Program-made: the position numbers and the translations under genes
Notes under the pieces: generated by a model
What the model saw: only the letters and a program-made list of their open reading frames with translations
Databases searched by the model: none
Told to the model about the DNA's origin: nothing
Shown: piece after piece, positions 34,154 to 46,877 of the stretch
How positions within the stretch are numbered: the first letter of the stretch is position 1
Layout of the letters: the number at the start of each line of letters is the position of its first letter
From: Acholoe squamosa
Taxonomy: Eukaryota; Annelida; Polychaeta; Phyllodocida; Polynoidae
Length of the DNA: 64,000 nt
NCBI GenBank assembly: GCA_949317995.1
Contig: OX439038.1
Coordinates: forward strand, 70,566,659-70,630,658
Direction: 5' to 3'

Positions 34154-36295
34154 TTACAGATTTGCTTGAGTCTTGAATGTGCCACAGGTTACAAGAACAG
34201 TTGCCACAAAGAGTAACATCATCAAAGATATACAGGTTAACATTGTGTATGGGAACATGTGGGTCCCCCATTGTTTGAATATAGCACTAACAGCAGCAGG
34301 AACTAACATCATACCCAGATACAAGAAGAGCATAAGGACAGAAGTTGAACGTGAAGACAATTTAAGGGACCTCTTTGTTAAAACAAGAAAATTACCAGCA
34401 ATAGTGGACAAAGCCATGCCAAGAAGAACAGAACTGATCCATATTATACTGAAATGTGCAGTGGCTAATGTGCTTAGTACCCCCATGCCAATGACACCAA
34501 GGCTAATGCTAAAACCTATGTTGACTCTTAGGTAGCCAAACTTAGTGATGAAGATACCAAATATCCGTCCTGCAGATAGAGCTCCAAAGAATGCAGCATT
34601 CACAATAGTACTGGTGCTCTTGGCAATATTAAGTATCTTGTAGGAGTAAATTACAACGAGACCTCCATATGCGACTTCTATACCACCATAAAAGAAAAAG
34701 AACATGCAGTACAAAATCATCAGCATAAATCTTCTTGCTCTGCTGATACCTATCTCAGTCCTTGCTTTCTCTTTCCTGGCTTCCTCACTCAGTGGATTAA
34801 GCTGTGCCTGTCGACACATCATAAGAAAGAGTATAAAAAATAGCATTGCAACAAATACATCAAATGTGCCCATGATTAGATATGGATAGATGAAATTAGG
34901 ATATAAGCCTACACCTGGATTATCATGAGAGGAGATGTTTACACTCAAAATCCACAGTGTGTTTTTTTTTCACCTCACTAAAAACCATTCCCATTGAAAT
35001 GAGGCTAAAGTTACCATCTGACCCCAGGTTATTTTGTATAGTTCTATTTGTATGGTTAAAGGCAATTAAGTTGTCATCCACAAAGTTCCCTTGGAATGAA
35101 TTTGATATTAAGGGCCATATAGTAGACCCTAGTGAACTAAATAAGTGGAGGCCCAAGACAGCAGATGGGGCATCCCATAATGACATTATGTAGTGAGTAG
35201 AACCTGTAAATATAAGATTCATTCTATCAGCTAATTATGAATTTTATTCAAGTATACAATAGTAAAGCAATTTATTAAAAGAGTTTTGAGTTTGAGTTTG
35301 AAACAATTTTTTTTTGGCTCATGTATACAAGCCTTTCATACAATAAGTCAACTGATTCAATTCTATCATCATTGAAGTATATCAGAAAATATATTTATTT
35401 TAGTTTATCTTAAAAAGCATAGGGATTCAGCTGGGATGCTAATCATCCCATCCACATATCTCATTGGTGAATGAGAACTGGCAATGATAAGCATTAAGAT
35501 TCAGAACAGCAAAACATACCTCCTCCTATGAACCCAAGGCAAGTTCCAAGCAAAGCCATCACTATAGACAATACTGCATAATTTGCACAGAATGGAACTG
35601 AGACAGATACAGCAGCTAGTGCTAACATGGCCAGTCCAATTTGTGCCTCGTTGTTTAACCTGTCAGCCAGAATTCCAGATAGGAGGACAGCAGGTAGACA
35701 CCCAAGGTTCTGCCATGTATAAAGTAGGGCCATCTGGTCAGAGCTGGCTTTGGTGCTAGTTTCATGGTCAAGCAGTGAGGATCCAATTATAGATGAGAAA
35801 AAACCCTGTAGATGGTGATTCAATCAAATATGATAGCAATATGCATTGTGCTTCGCTGGGCCAAGAGTAAAGGACTATCTTTTTGTTTGACTTTCTACCT
35901 GTGAGGGAGAAGGAAATTCCAGAATCTGTGGGAAATGCCCCCCACACCTCTTGATGAAGCAATCAAGAAAAATATATAGAAAGGATTAGATACTATTCTA
36001 CTTAATCATTCTGTGTCTGTGTATCATCCAAAATAGACAATTTCTAAATCTTTCATAAGAAACTTACCAAACTGACAAAAGTTCCAAATGCTGCAACTGT
36101 TTTGGCTGCTTTTGCCAGACCACAGCATTTCCTTTTAGATGGCTTTATGTTAGTGTCACACCCTGACAGCGTAATGAAGATCTCAGACTCTTCATCTAAC
36201 TTTTGGTTTAGGTTTGGTAATGAATACCCCTTCTTTATATATCCATTGGAGACAGGGCTTTCATCAGGAATGGTATTTTCCTGAGGTTTGTCCAT
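34154..36295 (-). CDS. MFSD4/NaGLT1-like major facilitator transporter, one frameshift
   Basis: Four coding blocks on the minus strand predict about 505 residues, the usual length for this family. Exon 1 (36295-36068) is a cytoplasmic N-terminus leading into TM1. Exon 2 (35805-35520) carries the family signature: TWQNLG, then LLSGILADR and the end GFIGGG. Exon 3 starts at 35203 with STHYIM, and then GLHLFSSLGSTIWPL. The last block (to TAA at 34154) has the second bundle with GGIEVAYGGLVVIYSYK and FFGALSAGRIFG, typical of Na-dependent glucose transporter 1 and MFSD4. Splice phases of exons 1-3 agree. Between exon 3 and the last block the frame slips by one at a run of nine A (34962-34970). Copy 2 shows the two parts were once continuous. 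The slip may be a real lesion or a sequence error. The transported substrate is not shown by the sequence. Confidence 0.8.
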
Positions 36296-36407
36296 TTCTA
36301 AATTTACCTACAAACTATAAAAAGAAAGTACCATCTAACACAAATACAATAATTTCTATAAGAACAATATAGTAAACATCATATACCGTTTGTCAATGAT
36401 AAAGGAC
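36296..36407 (-). promoter_or_regulatory. 5' flank of the transporter gene
   Basis: The 110 bp upstream of the start codon are AT-rich and also preserved next to exon 1 in copy 2 (62275-62310, CCTACAAATTATAAAAAGAA). No TATA box is clear. An untranslated first exon further upstream cannot be excluded. Confidence 0.25.
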
Positions 36408-36675
36408 CAGGAGGGCATTTCTCGAGATGGTATGACTAGACACAACCAGTACAACTTAAAACCCTTAATATCAGAGTGGGTGATCGTAGGTGACGCACTA
36501 AGACTACTCTGTATGATCAGCACTTAAGGCAGTAATTACATAGGGTTTGGTAGGGCAGTCATACCAGTGCAATTAATGGTGACCACTAGATGCAGGGCTG
36601 TTATCACATTTAACTGAGGGATCTCACTACGACTTGAAGGGGGTCTAGTCGTACCATCTTGAGAAATGCCTTCCA
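36408..36675. mobile_element. 270-bp MITE
   Basis: Ends pair over about 35 bp: CAGGAGGGCATTTCTCGAGA, then TGGTATGACTAGAC on the left, against the complement of GTCTAGTCGTACCATCTTGA and GAAATGCCTTCCAG on the right. The middle is non-coding. Confidence 0.75.
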
Positions 36676-38920
36676 GGTGGGATCAAAAAGAAACGTCTTT
36701 AATGTGTACTAGTTCTTTGTTGGCTGAGGTGCACTTCATATTTAAGGGGTGCCTTGCATAGACAAAAGCTGTGCCCTTGAAGCTTTAGTTTATCCTTATA
36801 CCTCATACATTTATAAGGCACACAGGAAAAGAAAGCTCAACAAAGCTCTCTTTCCAAATTATAGGTATAACTAAACTGAAGATGGAATACTCACTCTGCT
36901 CTGTGTTGTGACAGAGGACTGCTTGAAAGTGCCTTTATCACACAATGTATGTATATTCCCATATGATGTGTGTATGATAAACATGATAAGGATAGTGAGA
37001 TGAACTGTACTATCTTGCATTGTGGTTTTAAAACATGACTGACCAAATTGCCTCGTGTAAGGGTGTTGTGCACAGAGTAGTTCTAGCTCTAGCTTATTAA
37101 AACATGACATTGTGTCTATTACTATGGGTATTCCATGCAACCTATGCCATTTATGGGAGTTCATTACATTACAATACATTAGTATGTCGCTAAAGTCAAG
37201 CTCTAGGTGTCCCCTATAAGTCTGGCATCACCTCGGGGTGTGCCTTATATTGTATGAGCGTCACCTTATAATTGAGATGCATCCTGGTGTTTAACTGGGC
37301 TCTACTTAAGACTATTTTTCAACAGAGGTGCTTGTCCAAGTCTTAGTTTAGGGTCTTACTTAGTCTGCAAAGAAAGTCGATTAAACGTTGAAATAATTTT
37401 GATCAACATCATTTCAATATTGGTTCTATGTTCTGTGCTCATGGGTAGCCTTCAATTTCAATGCTGCTATTCCTTGGTGGATATTCGCGATTGGTGTTCA
37501 TTCAATGACTAAGCACTCATATGGACCACTATGGTACTACAGTCTGATAATTATGTCTAACCAGCACAGGACAGGTAAATGAAATGTTCAAATACCTCAA
37601 TCACCTGAGGTGGACTCATTTTAAGGTCATGATAAGGAACAGTCTCTTGAGTACACTGATAATAAAACCTATAGTCAGAATTGACTACACCAGCATAATT
37701 TGACCCCAATAGTCAGATGACTATATGTATTAGTCACATAATAGCCATAAAGATATTCACTACTGTGGCACATAAAGCGATGGTGTCACAGATTTGGGTG
37801 CACAGAAAACAGTTGGGGTTCAAATTTAGATGCTCTATTGATTTTAGGTAAGCACCTCCTCTTCTTCATTATATAGTCTGACACACCAGAGTAAACAGTT
37901 GCTGCCTTTACATGTTGCCAGTCATCTTTAGTTGACTACAGGTTGCCAGTTTTTTTTATGCCAGTAAAGGTTGGCAGTTGTCAATTGTGACTGCGAGTTG
38001 TATGGAAGACTTATGCCAACAACCACTTGACAATCGACGCTTTCCATTCAAAGGTTGACAATGCCTGTCAATGGTCAATCATGATGTTGCCACCATCTGC
38101 CAGTCATAGCATTGCAATTCGATGTTTGCCAATCAATGAGGTGTGGGTTGCTCATTGCCATTGCCGGAAAAATACAAGTTGCCAATTTCATGTTGAGGTT
38201 TCTCATTTTTGGATGCGAGTTGCTATTTGCTTAGCACTGAAATTGGCAACTGGTAAATTACATTGGTACCTTGCAAATAACAAATAGCAAGATAATCATG
38301 ATTCTTTCCCCCAGTCCTGCAACAGCTTTGTTTTCCCTATTTGAAATAGGTGAAAGATATAGTCACTATGGACTATGTTAATTAGTCCTGGGGACAAACT
38401 AATGCATTGATGGATAAACTTCTTAGTCACTTGACTATACCCCCAAACTCACAATTTAATGCATGACTATCTTTCCTCAGCCTCACATAGCACAGTTAAG
38501 GCCATTAGGTTCTCACTCTTTGCTACCTTCAATGACAATTAAAATAGTAATGCATGTCTAAGCCAGCCCTAGTATGCTATATCATTATCAGCGAATAACA
38601 CCCTTAACATTGGGGAGGCTGCTCTGACATATCCTGAACTCTACCCACTAAGTTCAGTACGTCGATAGTCTAGTTAAGAGTTTATTTGAGTATTTTGAAC
38701 CCAACAAATCCTCAAAAGTGGGGTAATGCACCCCTCCTTTTGGGCCACGCCTGTCCTTTTCTAAATCCTAGATCTGCCACTGTTATGATTTAAATATCAA
38801 ATCTATGCCATCTGAGCAAATCTGAGAAATTGAAAGGAAAACTGAAACCATCAGTTCCGCTTTAACTGCACTGAAAACCCTTCGGATTTTTAAACTCATT
38901 AGGTCGATGACCTTAGGGCC
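36676..38920. other. Non-coding, weak GTTGCCAG repeats
   Basis: No gene is supported. Loosely repeated GTTGCCA/TTGGCAG words occur at 37910-38260. Short frames at 36871-37179 and 38027-38287 lack domains and follow repeats. Confidence 0.4.
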
Positions 38921-39582
38921 TCAGGAGGTTAATTCAAAAGGTCCTGGGACCGCTACCTCAGTGATCTTAGAAAATATTCTGCCTTATCCAATTAAGCGAT
39001 CTTAAGATTAGACTGTCTTGCCTTTTCACAGCCAGCACTAAGATCGCTGTGATCTTAGCCTCAGCCCTCCTGCACCATTCCAAGTAGAACACACTGTGCA
39101 CAGGGGCAAAAGGCCCATAGTGAAAGAATAGCAGTGGAAACACTCCTTCTCACAAGAGTGATTACACAAGCATCCCCCCCCCCTCTATATGAGCTACTTA
39201 AAGAGTATAGGGTGCAGTTGACCTCGTACAGTATTCATGCCTGAGTAGCCTGAAGAGCCCTCAAGGACTCTCAGCAAATGTCCTCCCTCCCCTCTATATG
39301 TATACAGCAGGGGCGTTCACTCTTGGGAGCAGGAGTGTTCCCTGTGAGTGCTCTTGAACTCAGGTGAAACCACTATGCAATTATCTCACTAAGATCACTA
39401 GGATTGCAATAATCTTACAGCTGGAAAAGGAATAGTGAAGGGATCTTAGGGCTTGCTGTGCTTGACTGGACCAGCCTGCAACCACTGCATTAGATAGGGT
39501 AGACTGGCTAGGTCTTATGATATGTGCCTATGCTAAGATCGCAGGGGTAAAAATCCCAGGACCATTTGAATTAAACTCCTGA
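38921..39582. mobile_element. 660-bp MITE with GATCTTAG motifs
   Basis: The left end TCAGGAGGTTAATTCAAAAG, followed by GTCCTGGGA, is mirrored by TCCCAGGACCATTTGAATTA, followed by AACTCCTGA. Inside, at least six GATCTTAG/CTAAGATC words occur in both directions. No coding region. Confidence 0.75.
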
Positions 39583-39653
39583 CAGTGTCTGAAGGGTACA
39601 GACAGGGGGCAACACTTTACAAGGATAAAGATCCCTCAATCTACCCCTCCTTA

Positions 39654-39955
39654 GGGAGTGGTCATTATTTATTAACAGGGGGGGGATGGTGGGTTTGACG
39701 AGGGGCATGAAATTTTCATACCCCTCCCGTGGGGGGGGGGCTGAAAGAATTTAGACCCCTCTTCAGGGGGTGCTAAAAAGATTCACCCTCACCCAGGCGC
39801 TACTATAGATCAAAGAGGGGTGGAAAACTCTCCGTGCCTCCGGTGCAGGGGGGGCGCAAAAAATTTTGACTGCTGTCAAGGGGGGGCGTAAAAAAATGTT
39901 GAGCATCCATGTGAAAACCCACCACCCCCCCTGTTGATAAATAATGACCACTCCC
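39654..39955. mobile_element. Harbinger-type MITE with TTA target duplication
   Basis: TTA at 39651-39653 and 39956-39958 flanks ends that pair almost perfectly over about 30 bp (GGGAGTGGTCATTATTTAT outward-in on both sides). A three-base TTA duplication and a GGG start are typical of PIF/Harbinger MITEs. The ends differ from those of the large Harbinger at 50837, so that transposase need not be its source. Confidence 0.8.
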
Positions 39956-40134
39956 TTAGTTTTGAACTGAAGGTCTTCAGTGTTGACAACTTTAGGTGCT
40001 CATTTTGGTTAGTCAGATTGGTGACCCAAGGAAGTCACCCCCAAGGTTGTTACTCTAACAACATTATGTAATCAGTTTGACTACCTTGGGTGAGTGTGTT
40101 GACCTAAACTCACCAAATCGACTAGCCTGGTGGC

Positions 40135-40415
40135 TGTTGCGAAAACATTGAATGTTGCTTTAATTTTCGTTTTCACAACTTATACTTTTGCCTCCACAAC
40201 TTCACAGTTTTTCTCCGTGCATAGTTAATCAATTGTGAATGTTAATTTATGGAAACAAAACATAAAGTTGTGGAAACAAAATGTTTACTTGTGGAAACAA
40301 AATATAACTTGCGAAACGAAAATAAACTGGCGGAAACGAAAATAAAACTTGTGGAAACAAACTCTAGAAAAAAAGTAGGTAGAAAACAGATGTCCTTTCC
40401 AGGGCTCCGTAGTAC
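40135..40415. mobile_element. Second copy of the ACGGAGCCCTGAA MITE family, left end lost
   Basis: The right end AGATGTCCTTTCCAGGGCTC followed by CGTAG matches the MITE at 32466, as do internal words such as TTGTGGAAACAAAA and CGTTTTCACAACTTAT. The left terminal repeat is not visible. Confidence 0.7.
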
Positions 40416-41409
40416 CCCTATCTAGGAGTATAGAACTTGTAGGCTCGGCATTTTGGATGTCTAGATAGTGTTCTACACGTACATGTTGGGAGAATAGAAA
40501 TAAAAAAAGAATTAAATGTAGGTTTAAATATAATATACAAATAGATATATGATGTAAATGGGCCCAAGTCTATTTATGTCACAAGGTAGCATTTGTTTAT
40601 AGTCCTTAGCTCATTCGGCTTGAACCACATACTTCAAATGTCAATAGCCTGATATAAGGACATTTCATCTTAACCACATTACATGTACCTTTACTGGAAC
40701 CTGTACCTCTAGACCTTGCTGTTCCCGTACAGGTACATTTTCCTGAATCTTAACCTCTCTTTTATATATGGTCAACGAATGTGATCAGTTAGAATGCAAT
40801 ATCTAGTATATAAAGTATGTGATATCAAAGGTTGTTTATAAACCAAACCCTAGCTTCAAAAAAGAGTCAATTGTGCATGGTTCCTAAAGTGCTCCTACTC
40901 TTCTAGCAGAGTCACTGTGACATGGCACTGAACCCCGGTTCAATGTCTGTCTCTTCCTAAATTCTAAACCTTACACCCACATGGAATGTTTAGTGTCATG
41001 GGCTTGAGCCTCCTCCAATTTTGTCGAACCCCAAAAAATGTATGGATCTCTTAGGTGAAATTCAGCCCTATGAACACTTGTCAGTCACTCAAAGACTAGC
41101 TGTCAGCTGCTTCAAGGCAGGTGGTGATGCACTGACAACATGCATCAGGCCAGTGACATGGTGGGGAGGTCATGTGACCACATATATGGGTGAAATAGGT
41201 CATGATGTCACATGCAGCAATGGCGGCCGCCTGTGGGCAATTCGGCAGTTTATATACAAACAGGAGGAATGGTCACAGTCATGACCTCCCAGCCATCGTC
41301 AGCGGCTTAAAGCCTGCTAGAGACGGAATTGTCAGTGGCTTTGAGGCAGGTTATCACTGTTGACAGGCTTCAAGCATGTTATAAAGTCCTCATATGGTAC
41401 TGAAACCAA
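40416..41409. other. Non-coding spacer
   Basis: No gene supported; the open frame at 41021-41284 has no domain and no splice context. Confidence 0.4.
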
Positions 41410-41435
41410 AAGATGGGGTCTAGATGTGGGGTCCC

Positions 41436-41640
41436 TATGTCACATGTCGATTTTAAGAAAATGCCATGTCACACGTCACTAAATTTCTATTTCCCCATGT
41501 CCCTGTCGCTAAGCTCCATGTCACATGTCGATTTTAAGGAAAGGTCATGTCTCATGTCACTAACTTTTTCATTCTCCATGTCCTTGTCACTAAGCTCCAT
41601 GTCACATGTTGATTTTAAGAAATGGCCATGTCACCCTGTC
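41436..41640. repeat. Tandem repeat, unit about 80 bp, three copies
   Basis: Units share CATGTCACATGTCGATTTTA and a TCACTAA-type word followed by a C/T-rich stretch (TTTCTATTTCCCCATGTCCC). The whole is bracketed by GGGGTCTAGA at 41415 and at 41649. Confidence 0.8.
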
Positions 41641-42556
41641 GAATTTAGGGGTCTAGACCCATAAAAAAAGTGAAAATGTCGGGAGATGCCATGATGCAAG
41701 AAGCACCTCTGATTAATTTTCAATACAATAAGCCCACAGTGTATTAACAAACAATCAACAAAGATAGCTTGGCAGAGTTCTTGGTTTATACCATACACTT
41801 TATTTAGTTTTGATTGTACCTTGAGTTACAAGAATAGTTGCAGCAAACAGTAGCATCATCATCGATATACAGGTTATCATTGTGTATGGGAATATGTGAA
41901 TGCCCCACAGTTTGAATATACCACCAATGGCAACAGGAACTAACATCATACCAAGATAATTATAAAGAAAACAATAGGGCAGAAGTTAAACGTGAAGACA
42001 ATCTGAGGGACCTCTTTGTTAATACAAGCACATTACCAACAGTAGTGGGCAAAGCAATGCCAAGAAGAACAGAATAGATCCATATTATACTGAAATGTGG
42101 AGTGCCTAATGTGCTTAATCCTACCATGCCAATGACACCGGGGCTAAGGCTAATACCTATGTTAACTCTCAGGTAGCCAAACTTAGGGATGAAAGTACCA
42201 AATATCCGTCCTGCATATAGAGCTCCAAAGAAGGAGGTATTCACAATAGTGCTGGTGCTCTTTGCAAAATTAAGTGTCTTGTGGGCATAGATTACAACCA
42301 AACCTTCATATGCAACTTCTATACCTCCACAGAAGAAGAGGAACATGCAGTACAAAATCATCAGCACAAATATCCTTGCTCTGCCCAAATTAACCTCAGT
42401 CCTTGTATCATCTTTATTTGCTTCCACACTCTTTGTCTTCATCTGTGCCCCTCGACACATCATAAGAAAGAGTATCAAGAATAGCATTGCAACAAATAGA
42501 TCAAACACACCTGTGATAAGATATGGATACACGAAATTAGGATTCAGACCTATATT

Positions 42557-45500
42557 TTTTTTTTTTTTTAATTGAAAATAAAGTTTATTGAGCCTCTCAC
42601 AATTTACAGAATCGTGGTAATTGAAGCACAACTGGAATTATAGTCAAACATCTATCAGTAAGTCAAACACAATCATACAATCAAGAAAAAAAGCTACAAA
42701 TCATATTCATATGGTAAATTAGATACCATATCAAATTGTACACCATATCAATTTTATAAAAATACAAACAATTATAGACACAACAATGAATCATGAGAAA
42801 TCTATGTAATAATGATAAATAATGATAGACAAAACAGGCCCAGACAAACAAGAACAAAAGTAACACAGGCTAAGGCAGAGAAATGTACAGGATTGTTGAA
42901 ATTGCGACTCGCACCATACACCAAACTTATAAGCTTCTATCAACGAGGGCTAGCATTGTACAAAATTCTAGGCTCAACTATATCATGCTCAAAACAAGTA
43001 GGATCATGTAAGGATAAAGTAAGAAGAAAGAAAACAGCACTTCTGTTATAACCAATCAGATTACCACTACAACTAATGCAAGGTCAAAAAGTACAAAGTA
43101 CAAAGTACAAAATACTAAGAAATAATAAATCAGTAAATGCTTAATGAATGCTTAAATGCTTGTCTAGCCTATTCCAGGATCAGAATCAGAGTCCAAACCA
43201 TCATCACTGGTCAATATCAAGCTCCCGACTTCATTAATGGAGTTGTCGTCATCATCATCATCCTCGTCCCCATCATCGCCAGGACCATCATTTGGTACTC
43301 CTAGATTTTCAATACGTCTGATTCTCTGCTTAAACTTCAGTTTTGTTTCAGTATGTTGATACCAGGTTCCTAATAGCGACCACAGTTCTGCACCGCGGTA
43401 AAGGGGTGACCTTTTATATGTACTTAATCTAGGCTGTTTAACCAAAAATTTAATTTTTTTATCTGACCTAGTGACTCTGTCACCTCTGTGATGATCCAAC
43501 ATATCATTACATCTGGAGTATTTATACATCAATACTAATAACATTTCATCACGTCTTCTATCCAAATATGGAACCTTGCTCCTTGTATGGAGTTCCTCAA
43601 CAGAGAGATATTCCCTGTTATACCTATAACACGTTCTTAGACCTCTATTCTGAAGTCTTTGAGCTTTGACAAGATTATCTTCATTACTACAACCTGCATA
43701 AACAAAGCTGCAGTAATCAAACAAACTTAGTATAGTCGTTTTATACACCAATATTGCAACTTTAAGTGTCAGTAAATGACGCAATTTAGCTAATCTGAAC
43801 AACCTGTTGTTATCCCTTTGGAAAACATTTTTCATTGCCAATTCCATGGTTAGGTAATTATCCAAGTGTAGGCCCAGGTAAGTATAGTCATGTACAGTTT
43901 CCAAATCGGTCTCTGCCATTTTCAAGGTACCCAACACAAGTTTAGGTAACTTCCTCCTAGAGCCAAACCATAGTGTTTTTGTTTTCTCGACATTAACTAT
44001 TAGACGCTTTTCTAAACACCATTTGTAAACATTATCAATATCAGATTGCAGACGTTTATGGGCTAGGGTTGATTTGTTACTGGAAGTATAAAATACTAAA
44101 TCATCCGCGTACATAATATATTTACAATCAGTGATTACAGACCCAATGTCATTGACATATAAGATAAACAACAACGGCCCTAGAACAGAACCCTGAGGCA
44201 CACCATACTGAACTGGCTGAATAGATGATTTAAACTCCCCAATTTTTGTGTATTGAACACGATTCTTTAAATAGCTGGCAATCCAACTTAAAGTGCTGTG
44301 GTGAATTTTTAAACGAGTCAGAGTGCGTATTAAGAGATTATGAGGAACACTATCAAATGCTTTTCTCAGATCCAAAAAACATGTCGCAGTTACATGAGAC
44401 CTATCAACATCATCATATAAATTGTTAACAAATCTAAAGATGGCATCACCAGTTCCTCGACCACGACGATAACCAAACTGATTACAATCCAGAAAGTCCG
44501 CTTTCTCCATAGTGTCATACAAATGTGAGTGCACTATTTTCTCCGCTATCTTTGAGGGTACCGATAACAATGATATGGGTCTCCAATTGCTAACTAATCT
44601 TTCATTGCCAGATTTTGGGATTGGACTTACTCGTGCTAACTTCCAGCTGTCAGGAAAAATACCTAAGTCAAAGCTCATTTGGTACAACCAAGTCATTTGA
44701 GGTAAAAGATTTTTTAAAGCCAGTTTTAATATGTCACAGCGAATATTTTCAATGCCTGACGTCTTATTTACATTAATCTCATCTATCAAATACTCCACTT
44801 CCTCTTGGCATACACTTATCTTGGGGTTACAGTCCTCAACCAGACTGTCATGGACTACTGGTGGATTTAAAGACTGAGGCAAGTCACTGTCTAGTTTTGA
44901 ACCTATTGTAGCAAAGTATCTGTTTATGTAATCAACTGAATCAGCATTACTTTTCATTTCACCATCTTCACCAATTAGCATAGGCGGATGGTTATCACTA
45001 GATGGCTTTAATACAGAATTAATATTTCTCCAAAAACGCTTAGGATCATTTTCAGACTCATCCAACTCGTGTTTAACATAATCCGCTTTGGCGTATCTAC
45101 AACTGACATTGATTCTACATCTCAATCTCCTGGCACGTTCAAGATAATGTGTTTCATGCGTTCTTAGAAATAAGGATACACAAGTTTCCCTTTCATGGAT
45201 TAAATTTCTTATATCAGCTGTCATCCATTTGTTACCCATGTCTTTGACAGTAATTTGGACCAGAGGACACACACTATCTAGGTAACATTCTATATGATTT
45301 TAAATAAACAACCATGCATCACTCGGATTTTCTAGTTCATAATACTCCTCCCAGTCTGCCTCAGCTAACCAGTCCAAGAACAGCTCTTCATCAAAATTCT
45401 TATAAGTACGTGTAGTAATTGTTTTTATAGTAACTACACTTTTCTGCTTCGTTTTAACACAATAAACGGGCAAGTGGTCACTAACCATAAAGTTCAGGGT

Positions 45501-45562
45501 ACCAGACAACATTGTATCATCATAAGATGTCATTATATTGTCTAGACAAGAGATTCTTTTTT
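42557..45562 (-). mobile_element. 5'-truncated non-LTR retrotransposon (LINE)
   Basis: The element sits inside the dead transporter copy. On the minus strand it ends with an AATAAA signal (42583-42588) and a poly(A) tail of about 13 A at 42557-42569. TATATT on both sides (42551-42556, 45563-45568) is a likely short target duplication. The 5' end is cut within the endonuclease domain. The reverse transcriptase belongs to the CR1/Jockey-like group by its motifs. Confidence 0.85.
43164..45557 (-). pseudogene. LINE endonuclease (partial) and reverse transcriptase, one nonsense codon
   Basis: The frame opens in the last part of an APE-type endonuclease (SDHLPVY, near 45480), is stopped once by TAA at 45300-45302, and then continues in the same frame for about 700 residues. 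The reverse transcriptase shows NWRPISLLSVPSKIAEK, FLDLRKAFDSVPHNLL, GVPQGSVLGPLLF and the catalytic YADDLVFY. The C-terminal part has a His/Arg-rich stretch and ends in a run of Asp (DEDDDDDDN). Since the endonuclease is truncated and the frame has a stop, this copy cannot move by itself. Confidence 0.85.
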
Positions 45563-46416
45563 TATATTATCATGAGAGGAGATGTGAACACTCACATTTC
45601 ACAGTCTGTTTGACAAATTACTAGAAAGCCTTCCCACTGATATTAAGTTTAAGTTGTCAACTGACTCAATGGTATTGTGTATAGTCCTATTTGTATCATT
45701 TGAGGCAATGAAGTTGTCATCCACAAATTTGCCTTGGAATGACTTTGATATCAAAGGTCCTATGGTAGATCCCAGTGACAATGATAGATGGAGGCCCGAG
45801 ATAGAGGACGGGGAATCCCATAATGACATTACGGCATATTCCAAGTTAAGTCTTGCAAATAGGGAGAGAAAATGTCTAAAATTGGATATATTCACAGAGG
45901 TAAGTGTGAGGTACCAACAAAAACTTGAAGTCATCCTGAAGTGAACATAAATGTTTCCTGGTTATCAAAATATTAGCCCTCGAATACAGGTTGCACAATC
46001 CAATTTCAGCCCCCCCAGGCAACTGCCATGGAGATTGGACATTTTTCCTATGTAATTATTTTCTCCACTTTTATCAAAAAATCCCTTTTTAGAATAAAAA
46101 ATTGCATCTGTCAATGGCCCCTAGGTTGTTTCTTGACTATTTGTGCAAAATGGGACCCATCTTAAAAATTGGCATACTTTTTTTCTGGAAAGGCCTGTTG
46201 GCATGGCAACCTGGTTGCCATGGCAACCAGCTCAAACAAAATGAGAAATCGAAGATATCACATATTGAGCCATAGCATTGGTTTAAATTCATTTTTTAAC
46301 ACAATTTGAACTTTAAAAAAAAAGATCTACTCCTTGAGTACCTTTTCAAGGTTATGACCAAGGTCAAGGTCACCCTTTTCAAGATCAAACACTAAAATTT
46401 GGCAGAAATTAGCAAG

Positions 46417-46580
46417 GATTAATTTTCAATACAATAAGCCCACAGTGTATTAACAAACAATCAACAAAGATAGCTTGGCAGAGTTCTTGGTTTATACCAT
46501 ACACTTTATTTAGTTTTGATTGTACCTTGAGTTACAAGAATAGTTGCAGCAAACAGTAGCATCATCATCGATATACAGGT
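46417..46580. repeat. 164-bp identical copy of the transporter 3' end
   Basis: Every base matches 41711-41874, which is the 3' flank and last codons of the dead transporter copy. It is in the same orientation and embedded in unrelated AGGTCA-rich repeat DNA. Confidence 0.9.
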
Positions 46581-46877
46581 CATCCTTCTTAAGGTCAAAC
46601 CTCTAAATCTGATTGAAATTTATATGAGAACTAAATTTTTTTGCCATAAATTTGGTTCAAATTCACTATTTGACATGCTTTAAGATGATAAGATTCCACT
46701 CCTTAAGTTACTTTTACTAGAAATGGCCACATCTAGGTTGGTCAACTCATTTTTTGACACACCTTGAAATTTGCTACTCCTTGAGTACAAGGTCATGACA
46801 CATTTAACCTTGGCCAAGGTCAAGGTCACCCTTTTCAAGGTCAAATGCCTAAATTTGGCAGAAATTAGCAAGGAAAA

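Noticed and set aside
34915-34973. 59-nt GT..AG intron between exon 3 and the last block of the transporter
   Set aside because: Using it gives an immediate stop in the downstream frame, and copy 2 shows the region was once read through.
41413-41664. Plus-strand frame with repeated SMSHVDFK-like peptides
   Set aside because: It follows the 80-bp tandem repeat and has no start, splice or domain support.
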